Both the position numbers and the translations under genes were made by a program. The notes under the pieces are model-generated. The model searched no databases. It saw only the letters and a list, made by a program, of their open reading frames with translations, and was not told the DNA's origin. A DNA stretch of 64,000 nucleotides from Paraspadella gotoi (taxonomy: Eukaryota; Chaetognatha). The DNA is taken from the NCBI GenBank assembly GCA_051294375.1, contig CM119264.1:6201110-6265109 (forward strand). Reading direction: 5' to 3'. Shown here in pieces: positions 39,096 through 49,062 of the stretch. Position 1 is the stretch's first letter. Each line of letters starts with the position of its first letter.

Positions 39096-39221
39096 CCCCG
39101 CGGCTTCGACGGCTACTGGGTCTCCGACTCGGAAATCGTTCACCGAAATTCACACGACGCGATCGTCGTGAGAAACGCGGAGACGTTGGAGACAGTCGAG
39201 CTCATGGACAACACGACTTTC
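39096..39221 (+). CDS. DPP10-like: DPP6/DPP10-like protein, exon 3
   Basis: A 126-nt, phase 0 to phase 0 exon between CCTTAG and GTGAGT. It encodes PRGFDGYWVSDSEIVHRN and onward to ELMDNTTF (42 residues). The pattern F-x-G-x-W-V-S-D-x-E and the closing (L)M-x-N-T-T-F are the standard first strand of the S9B beta-propeller. The NTTF is also a potential N-glycosylation site, as expected for an extracellular domain. Confidence 0.9.
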
Positions 39222-39487
39222 GTGAGTCGCGGTGGTTGGGGGATTGGTGATATCTATGATGGACGATCAATGATATTCCTATGTGCTGGGGATTGATGAT
39301 ATTTTCGAGCGATGATAATGGAATTGAATAGGAAATACTTCCGACGGTGATGGACAGGTAATATTTATGAGGCTTGGAGGATTAATGATATTCCTAAAGC
39401 GGGGCTTTCGGCTTTACTGTAGGGGATCAATACTGTAAGAAAACGTAAATATATCTATTTTCATTTGTGACCATTTAAATGTGACAG

Positions 39488-39568
39488 CGTTCGCTGGGTG
39501 ATTCTCGCCTCAAATACTCGACGTCCGGAGATCGGAAATTCGTCCTCGTCGTTCACAACGAAAAACCA
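39488..39568 (+). CDS. DPP10-like: DPP6/DPP10-like protein, exon 4
   Basis: An 81-nt, phase 0 exon between GTGACAG and GTGAGT. It encodes RSLGDSRLKYSTSGDRKF then VLVVHNEKP (27 residues), matching the propeller segment with the Y-x-x-S-x-D-x-x-F/Y-V/A-L-x pattern of the family. Confidence 0.88.
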
Positions 39569-39691
39569 GTGAGTGTGATTTTTTTTGACATTTTACAAAT
39601 AACAAAGACAAGAACGTGAAACAATTCGTCAGGACAGAAATGTTGCTACAAATACATCGACGACGAAATTGATTCTAATCCTTTTTCGCAG

Positions 39692-39744
39692 GTGTTTCGT
39701 CACAGCACCGTCGCTTACTACAAAATTTTCACGGTCAACAACAA
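39692..39744 (+). CDS. DPP10-like: DPP6/DPP10-like protein, exon 5
   Basis: A 53-nt exon between TTTTTCGCAG and GTGAGC, starting in phase 0 and ending in phase 2. It encodes VFRHSTVAYYKIFTVNN, the family's (I/V)-F/Y-R/Q-H-S-x-x-A/G-x-Y segment. The next expected exons (the W-G-P/x-G strand and the D-W-x-Y strand before EEIL) are not visible. They should fall between here and 52,968, where the 25-N gap, the minisatellite and the T-to-G tract lie. Confidence 0.86.
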
Positions 39745-39838
39745 GTGAGCAGAATTTTTATTCGATAACATTAAAAAAAATATATATATATTTCGTTATC
39801 GTTTCCCAAAGTTTTCGACGTTTATTTTTTTTCCATCC

Positions 39839-39863
39839 NNNNNNNNNNNNNNNNNNNNNNNNN
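39839..39863. other. Assembly gap (25 N) inside the DPP-like intron
   Basis: 25 N directly between ordinary intron sequence and the 31-bp minisatellite; a contig join. Confidence 0.95.
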
Positions 39864-41965
39864 ATCCACTTTTATCTTTTGTCAACTCCATTCATTATTT
39901 TTGAATCTTCTGTCAACTCTCATATCTCTTCAAACCTTTTCATTACTTCCTCCATCCATCCTGCATCTTCCACTTCTCAACTCTTTTCATCTTGTCAACT
40001 CGCCATCTCAATCTCTTTTCATCTTTGTCAACTCTCATTCTCAATTCTATCTTTTCATCTTTCTCAACTCATCTAAATCTTTATTATTCATCTCGAACTC
40101 TTTCTCAAACTCAATCTCAATCTCTCATCTCTTTTCATCTTTCGTTAAACTCCATCTCACTCTTTTCTTCTTCGTCAACTCCATCTCAATCTCTTTTCAT
40201 CTTTGTCAACTTCCATTCAATCTCTTTATTCTCGTCAACTCCATCTCAATCTTTTCATTCTTCGTCAACTCCATCGTCAATCTCTTTTCATCTTCGTCAA
40301 CTCCATCTCAATCTTCATCTTCGCATCTTCGCATCAACTCTTTTCATTCGTCTCAAATCTCTTTTCATCTTTGCTCAACCTCTATTCTCAATCTCTTTTC
40401 ATCTTTGTCAACTCATCTCAATCTCCTTTCATCTTTGTCAAACTCCATCTCAATCTCTTTTCATTTTCGTCAACTCATCTCAATCTCTTTTCACTCTTGT
40501 CAACTCCATCTCAATCTCTTTTCTTTTCAACTCTATCTTCATCATCTTTTCATCTTTGTCCAACTCCTTCAATTCTTTCATCTTGTCAACTCCTTCTCAA
40601 TCTCTTTTCACTTCGTCAACTCCATCCATCTCTTTCCTTATCAACTCTATCTCAATCTTTTTCATCTTTGTCTCAACTATCCATACTCTTTTTATCTCTC
40701 GCACATCCATCTCAATCTCTTTTTCATCTTTGTCAACTCATCTCAATCTCTTTCATCTTCGTCAACTCCATCTCAAACTCTTTTCATCTTCGTTCAACTC
40801 CATCTCAATCTTTTCATCTTCGTTCAACTCCATCTCACTCTTTATCTTTCAACTCCATTTCAATCTTTCATCTTCGTCAACATCCATCTCAATCTCTTTT
40901 CATCTTCGTCAACTCCATCTCAATCTCTTTTCATCTTTCTCAACACTCATCTCAATCTTCTTCGATCTTCGTCAACTCCATCTCAATCTCTTTTCATCTT
41001 TTCAAACTCATCATCAATCTCTTTTCTTCTTCGTCAACTCCATCTCAATCTCTTTTCATCTTCGTCAACTCCATCTCAATCTCTTTTCGATCTTTCTTCA
41101 ACTCCATCATTCAATCTTCTTTTCATCTTCGTCAACTCCATCTCAAACTCTTTTCATCTTTGTAACTCCATCTTCAATCTCTTTTCATCTTTCCATCCAC
41201 TCATCTTTCATCATTCTCAACTCCATCTCTCAACTCTTTCATCTTGCTCAACTCCATCTCAATCTCTTTACTTTCCAACTCTATTCTCAATCTCTTTTCA
41301 TCTTTCTCAACTCCATTTCAAACTCTTTTCATCTTCGTCCAACTCTCATCTCAATTCTCTTCTTCTTCGTTCAACTCCATCTCAATCTCTTTTCATCTTT
41401 GTCAACTCCATCTCAACATCTTTTCATCTTCGTCAACTCCATCTCAATCTCTTTTCATTTCTGTCCAACTCCATCTCATCTCTTTTCATCTTCGTCAACT
41501 CCATCCTCAATCTCTTTTCATCTTTCTCAACTCCACTCAACTCTTTTCTCTTCGTCAACTCCATCTCAAACTCTCTTTCATCTTCGTCATCCATCTCAAT
41601 TCTTTTCATCTTCTAACTCTCATCGCTCAATCTTTTTCATCTCGTCAACTCCATCTCCATACTCTTTTCATCATTCGTCAACTCTCATCTTCAAATGCTC
41701 ATTTTCATCTTTCTCACTCTCTCATCTCTTTCTATCTTCGTCAACTCCATTTCAATCTCTTTTATTCCTATCATATCTTATCTGACTCCATCTCAATCTC
41801 TTTATCATCTTCGTCAACTCCATCTCAATCTCTTTTTCTTCGTAAATCATCTCAATCTCTTTTTCATCTTGTCAACCCTTCAATCTCTTTTCATGCTTCT
41901 CAACTCCATCTCAATCTCTTCATCTCGTCAACTCATCTCAAAACTCTTTTCATCTTCGTCAACTC
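39864..41965. repeat. 31-bp T-rich intronic minisatellite
   Basis: Roughly 65-70 tandem copies of a 31-base unit that begins CTCCATCTCAATCTC and ends TTTTCATCTTCGTCAA. Copies differ mostly by single-base losses and gains. Because 31 is not a multiple of 3 and the unit lacks stops, all three forward frames stay open for hundreds of codons (Ser/Leu/Phe/Asn-rich); these are not genes. The array lies in the DPP-like gene between exon 5 and the next recognised exon. Confidence 0.95.
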
Positions 41966-42720
41966 ATCTCGAGCGCGTGGTCAGCGGCGGCAAAGCCAGC
42001 GCAGCTGGTCGCTGCGGCGTGCCGCAGCCGAGACCCGCCAGCGCAGAGCGCGGGTTCAGCGGTCGCAACGCCAGCGCAAGCCGACCGGGAGCAGCTGGCG
42101 CAACGGCAGCGCAAGCGCGGGTCGAGGCGTCGGCAACGCCAGCGAAGCGCGGGGCAGCGGCGCAAACGGCCCAGCGCCAAGCGCGTGTGCGGCTCACGCC
42201 AGCGAAGCGCGGGGAGCGGCTGGCCCAAGCCAGCGCAAGCGCGGGGCCAGCGGGGCGCAACGCTGAGCGCAAGCGCGTGGGCAGCGGCGGCAAAGCCAGC
42301 GCAAACGCGGGGCGGCGGCACGCCAGGCGCAAGGCGCGGGCAAGTGGTCAACGCCAGCGCGCAGCCGGCAGCGGCTGGCAACGCAGCGAAACGGGGAGCG
42401 GCGGCAACCAGCGCAAGCGCGTGCAGGTGGCTCAACGCCAGGCCGGGCAGCGGACGTCACGCCAGCCGCAAGGCGCGGGCGCAGCGGGCGCAAGACCAGC
42501 GGCAAGCGGGGTCGGCGGCCGGGCAACGCAGGCAGCGCGGGGCAGCGGGGCAACGGCCCAGAAACGCGAAGCGGGGGCAGCGGCGGGCATACGCCAGCCC
42601 ATAGAGCGGGGCAGCGGCTGGCAACGCCCAGGCATAGCGGGTCAGCGGCGGCAACGGAGCGCAAGGGAGACGCAAGCGCGGGGCAGGCGGGCGCAAACAG
42701 CCAGCGCAAGGCGGGTACAG
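41966..42720. repeat. T-to-G version of the 31-bp minisatellite
   Basis: About 24 units with the period and the A/C/G positions of the T-rich array, each T replaced by G, plus scattered indels and occasional remaining T. Clear matching units are at 42,134-42,165 and 42,281-42,320. Confidence 0.9.
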
Positions 42721-43699
42721 GCGCCGCCAAAAAAGGCGAGACGCGCTCGGCGCAACAGGCCCCGGGCCCGTACCCCGCACGGGGCGTGCCGCCCCGCCGC
42801 GGCCGCCACCGACCGCCGCGCCGCCGCACCGCAGCCGCCAGCGCCGCCGCCCGCGGCGCCGGCAAACGCAGGCAAAGGGAGGCCGGGCAGCACTCCCGCG
42901 TGTGGGGGCACCGAAAACAACAGGGGCGGCGCGCCGCCGGCGACGACGACGACCGACGACGGAGACCGGACGACGACGCGGACAGGCAGGGGCGCGAGGG
43001 GAGGTGGAGAGACAGCGGGCGAGAAAGGGAAGGAGAGGGAGCGATACGGTACGGACGACGCGGGAGAGTGGGGGGAAGAAAAGCCCCCAAAGGGCGGGGC
43101 GCGAAGAGGGCAGCGAGAGGGACGAAAAAGGGGACAACCAAGAGAAGGTAGAAACAGGAGGAGAGGAGATGAAGGGGGGGGAGTGCGGCAAGGGACGGAG
43201 GGCAGGGCAAAAGGACGGCGGCGAGACGGGAGCCCCGTAGGGACGAGGGAAGGGGCGGGCGGAGAAGCGGGCCGAAGGAAGGCGGGCGCGGAGGGTCAGA
43301 CGGGGCGACAGGAAGCGCGCCGGGGGGCGGGCGGGGGCGCGTGGGCGGGCGGGCGGCGGGCGGGCGAGGGGCGGGGGCGGGGGGGCGGGGGGCGGTGGGG
43401 GCGGGAGGGGGAGGCGGGGAGGCGGGGGAGGGGGCGAGGCGGGGCGGGCGGGCGGTGCGAGCGGGGGGGCGGGCGGGCGAGCGGGCGGGGGCGGGCGGGC
43501 GAGGGGGCGGGCGGGCGGGGGGCGGGCCGGGCGGGCGCGGGACAGGAGGTGACCGGCGAGCGCTGGCGCCGCGCGGGGCCCGCGAAGGAAAGCCGTTAAA
43601 CAAGGCCGCGGACCCGAACCCCGACCGGCCACGGCGGCGCGCCACCGAGAGAGCACACGCTGACGGGGGGAGGGAGGCACCAGAGAGGGGGTGAGGACG

Positions 43700-44150
43700 G
43701 GGGTATGACGGAAAAGTGCACAGGGGCCGCGCGACGAAGCACAGCAACGACGACCACGAAGGAGCTGGAGGCGGGAGAGGCGAGGACCGCTGGGAAAACG
43801 AGCACAGGGGCCCGCGCGACGAGCCAGAACGACGCACGAGGAGGAGCGGGTAGGACGAGTGGGTGGCTGAAAGAGCACAGGCCTCCGCGAGCGAGCGCAG
43901 ACGACCGACACGAGAAGACGGCAGACACGAATGAGGGACGTGGGCGAGGGGGCCGCGCAACGCGGACGGAAAAGAGCACAGGGCCGCGCGGGATGCGGAG
44001 CAGAACGGACGACCGAGGAGGAGCGGAGGACGGGGAGGACGGAAGAGACCAGGCCGCGCGAGCGAGCCAGACGAACACGGATAGGACGGAGGCCGGGCGA
44101 GGAGGAAAAGAGGCACAGTGAGCCGCGCGTGAGCGAAGCCCCAGAACGAC
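43700..44150. repeat. Six-copy tandem repeat inside the converted tract
   Basis: A unit of about 65-100 bases starting GAAAAGAGCACAGGGCCGCG and containing CGACGAGCCAGAACGACG recurs near 43,710, 43,794, 43,869, 43,970, 44,040 and 44,104. If G here stands for T or G, the real repeat has a different, more T-rich sequence. Confidence 0.6.
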
Positions 44151-45499
44151 AGAGGGGGGGCCACGGGCCCCAGAGGGAAGCACCCGGGGAGGAGAGGACG
44201 AAGGCAAGTGGGGACGGGACAACAATGAGAAGGGGTGCGAGATTAAGGACGACGAGTCCAGGGCAGGAAAACAAAGGAAACACAGGGGGGGCGCAAAGAC
44301 GGGCAATCAACACAAACGAGAGGCGAAGCGGGAGCGGGGAGAGGGGGAGAGGGAGACGGATAACGCAAAAACGTAGTTTTAGGCGTATTTGTGAGGAGAG
44401 GAACAGGAGAGGGAAACGGGAAGCCAGCGGGACGGTAAGAAAAGAAAAGAAAAAGAAAGAAAAGAAAAGAAAAAAAAGCGGGGGAAAGGATCCAACCGGG
44501 ACAGCGCCAGCAGAAAGAGCCAACACGAAACGCAACCCAAAACGAACGGGGGGCGAGGCCAGCAAGCAAGAGGCGGGGGCGTCCGCCGCGGCCGCCGCGT
44601 CCCACGCCGGCGCACGCACCGCGCAACGGATTGGAAGGAGGGTCCCAAAGAGGAAAGCGGACCCCCCGGGAGGCCCAACGCCGGGAGCGGACCAAGAAAC
44701 GAAAGCCCAACAGAGACGGTACGGGAGCGCCGAGCGGGTGCGAAGGACGGCCGGACACGCCCAGTGGGAAAGGCCGCCGGCCGCGGCCGGGAAGCGCGGA
44801 GGCCGCGGCCGCCGAGCGGCGGCAGAGGGGGCGCGCGGACGGGGACGGGCGTGCCAGGCGAAGCCGGAGCAAGAGGGGCCAGAGGAGCCGAAGACCCCGA
44901 CGAAAGGAGGACGCCACCGCCGCAGGCGCCTAGGACTGGCGGACGCAGCGGCTAGACCCCGCGCTTGCAGACGACGAAGAAAGCGGAGGCGCGACGGCGC
45001 AGGCCAGCGGCGGCGCCGCAGCGCACCAGCAGCGCCGCGGAGCGGAGAGGGGGCGGACGAGTCGTTGTACTTTACGAACAGTGAGGCGGAAGGAAGGGCC
45101 GGCCGCGAAGGCCAAGAGAGAGGGAGAAGGGGCGAAGCGGGGATAGGCGGGCGGGGGCGATGCACGCGAATGCTCCGCAGAAGAGGAACGCGCGGCGGGG
45201 GGACTGAGGATGACGAGGCCGACGTAGCGGGAACGGGCACAGCAAGGCGACGGGAGGGGGGACGACGACGGCGCCGAGCGGAACGACGCCCGGCGCCCCA
45301 GCGCAGCAGAACGCGGTGAATCGAGGTCAGTGGCCAAAGAGGACGCGGGGGGGGAAAGGCTAGAGGGACGGCGGGCGCCCAGGGGCAGCCGGGCTAGGAG
45401 CGGGGCGGGGAGAACCGGGCCGGGAGAGATAAGACGGGCGGGACTAGGACAGCGGGTGGCCACTGGCCAGAGTGAATCGCGTGGGAGTGAATATGACAA

Positions 45500-45842
45500 A
45501 GTCAAGTGTGACTAGTGACAACAATGAGAAAAGTGGGCGAGAGGACGACGAGCAGTTCAAATGTAAAACAATTAACACATTTTTTTCGCAAGACTGCAAA
45601 CACAAACTTAGATTCAAGCTGAGCTGTTAGAGTGTTAGATGTTAGACTAAACGCGAAAAACATCATCGATATATTAGATGTTAACATTAGATGTTAAACA
45701 GGGAATCCAAGCTTGACGGAATAAAAATAATAAAATAAAATAAAATAAAATAAAATAAAAAAAAATCTTTTGAAATGACCAACCGTGACATCGCCATCAT
45801 AAATATCACAAACACGTAAACAGCAACAAAACTAACTTTTTT
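45500..45842. other. AT-rich spacer with (TAAAA)n
   Basis: Ordinary AT-rich DNA with a (TAAAA)n run at 45,728-45,765. It is the unconverted template for ~44,210-44,550, where the run appears as (GAAAA)n. Confidence 0.8.
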
Positions 45843-46265
45843 CTATTTTCCATCAATCAATTTCTTTTGTTCTTTCTCCTCCTCCTCCTCCTCCTCCCCA
45901 CTCCTCTCGCACGCCCCCCTCAACGAGAGAGTGATGAGTGCCCCAAAGATTAAAGCGGACCCCGTGATGCCCAACGCCTCGGGTAGCTGACCCAAGAAAA
46001 CGAAGCCCAACAGATACGAGACGGGGATCTCGAGCGTGGCGAAGACTGCGACCACCTCGGACCCGATGTGCTGCACCGCGGCGAAGAGGCAAGAGTGGGC
46101 CAGCAGATCGAAGACCCCGACGAAATGAAAGCGAGATGGCGCGACGGCGCAGCCAGCGTCGTCGCCGCAGCCGACACCAGCAGCGCCGCGGTGTTGTTGA
46201 GATAAAAGACGCTCCAATGGACGCCGCGGAGCTGGAGATGTTCGGAGAGGACGAACATGAGGCGC
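45843..46265 (-). pseudogene. Last exon of an EamA/DMT transporter (SLC35G-like), frame-broken
   Basis: The minus strand encodes, from about 46,140 downward, hydrophobic segments GVFDLLAHSCLFAAVQHIG, SEVVAVFATLEIPVSYLLG and FVFLGQLPEALGITGSALI, then FGALITLSL and an acidic/basic tail ending KEQKKLIDGK and a stop. This is the typical C-terminal helix pair of drug/metabolite transporters (loop F-L-G-x-x-P-x-x-x-x-x-x-G-x-x-L-I-x-x-G). Upstream, FYLNNTAALLVSAAATTLA is in another frame, so a one-base shift lies near 46,140-46,150. The exon abuts a DPP-like exon fragment at about 46,265, so the upstream part of the gene is lost at a join. Substrate cannot be told. Confidence 0.6.
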
Positions 46266-46370
46266 GTCAACCCCGCAGAACGGTGATGAGTGAGAGATTC
46301 TGGGCACGATTCGTCCAGACGACGACGAGAGTTGTTGACGTCACGCCAAGACACGACGTCACGTAATATT
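46265..46370 (-). pseudogene. Inverted damaged copy of the DPP-like EYYV exon
   Basis: Reads AEYYVTS, then WTNRAQNLSLIT on the minus strand after a TTCGGCAG acceptor. Compared with the clean exon at 53,964-54,085 it has small indels that shift frame in the middle, and homology stops at GGGGTTGACG, where transporter sequence begins. Confidence 0.75.
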
Positions 46371-46447
46371 CTGCCGAAAAAAAATGTTCTGTCTGTTTGT
46401 CTGTTTTCTGTTCTTTCTTTTTATTTCTCTCCTCTCTCTCAAACCTT

Positions 46448-46551
46448 TGCTGTTGAATTTCCTCAGTGCGGTCTGATTTTCTTTCTTTTCGTTTTCGTTC
46501 TTTCACGCTCCAGACCAAAGTTTGACGACGGTGATTCGTCGTTCCGCTCCT
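46448..46551 (-). pseudogene. Inverted damaged copy of the DPP-like AGTTNP exon
   Basis: Minus-strand match to 53,798-53,894 (GGAACGACGAATC...GTCGTCAAACTTTGG) with several one-base changes that break the frame. The intron order relative to the neighbouring exon copies is preserved. Confidence 0.7.
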
Positions 46552-47227
46552 GATGAGGAATAAAAGAGCGCCACACTTAATCTTACATTCTACAGTCTAT
46601 TCGTCCACGCTATAATTTTATTTTTAGTTATATTCTATTCGTGGGCTATTAGTTTATTCAATAGAGTCGCCGTGTAGTAATAATATGGCAACGTTATATT
46701 AATCTCAGAGTCTAGACCCTATTCTCGATCTCTGGGATGTTCGTTCCGAATTTTAACCAAATGTAAGTCTAATATCTATTAATTAAATTTTGAAAGTAAA
46801 TGTCATTCCGCAATGGTGCAATGTGTCCATTTTGTGGCCAGCAAGACTTAAATGCGGCCTCACTGCTCATCTGCCCTCAACCTCGTCTTCACCAGTTCCG
46901 AGCAGGCTATATTCATCTCGTTACAACCGTGGTCCCGGGTTCATTCCTCTTGGGTATCCCGGTCGGCTTAAATGGACGCAAATGTGATGGAGTAGGCGGT
47001 CATCTGAGCGGTCCGCCAGCCCCTACGCCAGTTGATGATATAACCCCCTTGGTTATCACAGGCATTCCATCCCGATCCATAATGTACGCTCAAGATCCTA
47101 ACAGTATTACATCCTCTCTTAGTACATAGATAGCATACAATACTTAAAAATCTGAAATCGTAGGCTTATTATACGAAGTTTTTCGGCCATTCCTCAAATC
47201 ACTTCGAGTAACAACCTTCTCCCTTAC

Positions 47228-47425
47228 CTTAGGATATCTTTTGGGTCTTCAAATTGCGTGGTAAATGCCAGGATCATCGATTATTCGTTCGATCGTTGTT
47301 TCCGCGTACCACGCGTTTAGCAGTATAAATTTGAAACTAGCGTAACGTTTCGTACTCAAAAGGCCGAGACGCGACCGCCATCGGGCGGACCACCAGAGGG
47401 CGCAGTTTAGACGAAAGGATCTCCT
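47228..47425 (-). pseudogene. Inverted damaged copy of the DPP-like EEIL exon
   Basis: Minus-strand match to 52,968-53,143 with acceptor CCTTAG and donor GTAAGG retained. It is 198 nt and not 176 because of many small insertions, which destroy the frame after EEILSS. The pattern fits an uncorrected long read better than an old pseudogene, since the splice sites are intact. Confidence 0.75.
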
Positions 47426-49062
47426 CTAAGGAAACAACATGAAACAATGGGATTGTCGACTGGAGAATTGTAAAGTGTGGGTAGGCGAATTTCAGAATTC
47501 ATTTGTCAAGCTCAGACGCATTTTAAGATTTTAAAGAATCAACTTTTTTGTTCTTCCTTAACTTTGCCTATCTTCCTAGTCCCTCTAACTCCATGCAGCC
47601 CAAAAAAAAAAGAACATAATCCATAAAACCAGATTACTATTTCTACACAACTAATTTTTTAATTGAAAACTCTTCATTTGGTAAATGAATCAGTGAATTT
47701 TTTTATTAATTCTGATTCTGTTGAATAAATGGTTATATTCAGACCAAGGTACCATCGCCTTCGTATCTACGTCAATCATTGCCTTCGTGGACGATGATGA
47801 AACACTCTCAAACAGGTGTTGACGAATACCTTTTCAAGTACGTCAAGTTCCAAAACGACGAAGGTCGGACGAAATTAAGTTAATTGTAAACTCACTTTAG
47901 ATAATTTACTTAACCCCAGAAATTGTTACATTTTTAAATTTTTTTTCCGTCTGCCTATACTTTTCCCTTGCTACTAGTGCAGGATTTGCTTCTTATCTTT
48001 CTCTTCTGTGTAGCATTTTCCCTTTACTTACTATAGAAATATTGCCTCTTTCTGTCTTACCCACTAGATCTTCACTTGCGTTGTTTTACACAAAAAACCA
48101 GAGGCGGTACAAACAAAATAGCATTTTTAAAACAAAATAGCAATACAATTTAGTTTATAGATATATCCACTAGAGGTTTTTAATCTTTTTGTTAGACAAA
48201 AGATCGAGATCTTCACTTGAAGTCTTTGAAAAATTTTATATTTTTTAAACAATTATTTTTTTCTTTATTTTAGGAAAGTGCCAAAATTATTTTTATTTTT
48301 TTCTATTTCCTTTATTCTATTGTATTTGATTCAAAGCAATTTTTAATTCAAATATAAATAACAAAAAAAAAATCATTATTGTTGATTTATAAAATATTTT
48401 TTGCAAGAGATGTAGCAAAAATGTGTTATAGTGCCGCAGTTAACAGTGCCAAGCTTTAAGCCCTTGAAACTTGATATACATTATTAGGCGCGGCCACTGC
48501 GTCTTGAGCCCTATCGAACTGATACCATGAAATTCTCTTGCTGGCCAAGAATAAGTACAAAGGGCCCAGACGTTTTTTTTTTTTAAAAATGTTTTCCCTA
48601 GTTTTTCGATTTTGTTTGACCAAAAAAAGTTTTTCGGCGATTCGTCGCTACAAAAATGTGAGAAAATATTATAACATCTATGAGATGATATGTCAACGTT
48701 GACTGACTCACCTACAGAAGAAACTTCCTAAAGCAAAAACCTAAAAATGTTTTCATTTTTTTTGTTGTTTTTTAAGCTATATTACACGTTAACGTTTTTT
48801 CTTTTAAAGAGTAGCGCTTCATCATTTTAATTATTTTTTTAGGTTTGTTTTTTTCATTTAAAAGTCTTTTTACAATTTATGTTATTTTAATTTTTCCTTT
48901 TTTAACAATATTTAATGTTTTTATTACTCCTATTTTACACTTAAATCGCCTAAATTTAGCCGCTAAATTTCTTCGACAGTTGCTTGACCCCACACTCAAC
49001 GAAATGATCCTTCAATTCGACACTCGCTTATCCACTCTCGGTCTTTATGGCGACCAACCTGG

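Larger units (their letters stand above)
41966..45480. other. GC-rich tract that is T-to-G converted sequence
   Basis: Abrupt change from T-rich to G/C/A-rich DNA with few T. The first 750 bases are the same 31-base array with G in place of T: CTCCATCTCAATCTC becomes CGCCAGCGCAAGCGC and CATCTTCGTCAA becomes CAGCGGCGGCAA, with A, C and G unchanged. From about 44,200 to 45,060 the tract is a T-to-G version of 45,500-46,230 with added indels. The long open frames here (hundreds of residues, Arg/Ala/Gly/Pro-rich) exist only because TAA, TAG and TGA cannot be read without T (plus strand), or TTA, CTA and TCA without T (minus strand). No gene should be called. Probably a faulty uncorrected long read; see findings. 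Confidence 0.9.
46265..49036 (-). repeat. Inverted arm of duplicated DPP-like segment
   Basis: Reverse complement of 51,422-54,063, covering three exons, their introns and the dispersed repeat within intron EEIL/AGTT, with indels throughout. Together the arms form a large imperfect palindrome around 49,036-51,422. Confidence 0.85.

Noticed and set aside
39901-41785. Open frames of about 570-600 codons, Ser/Leu/Phe/Asn-rich
   Set aside because: They are the 31-bp minisatellite read in each forward frame; all three frames are open because the unit has no stop, and they have no conserved domain.
42194-45319. Long Arg/Ala/Gly/Pro-rich frames on both strands (up to about 927 codons)
   Set aside because: T depletion removes stop codons on both strands. 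The DNA is a T-to-G rendering of non-coding and other sequence, so the proteins are not real.
46800-47129. 109-codon frame starting MSFRNGAMCPFCGQQD, with a CxxC pair
   Set aside because: It overlies a dispersed repeat in a DPP intron; the other copy (minus strand, 53,359-53,556) is frameshifted and lacks the second Cys, so there is no sign of selection.
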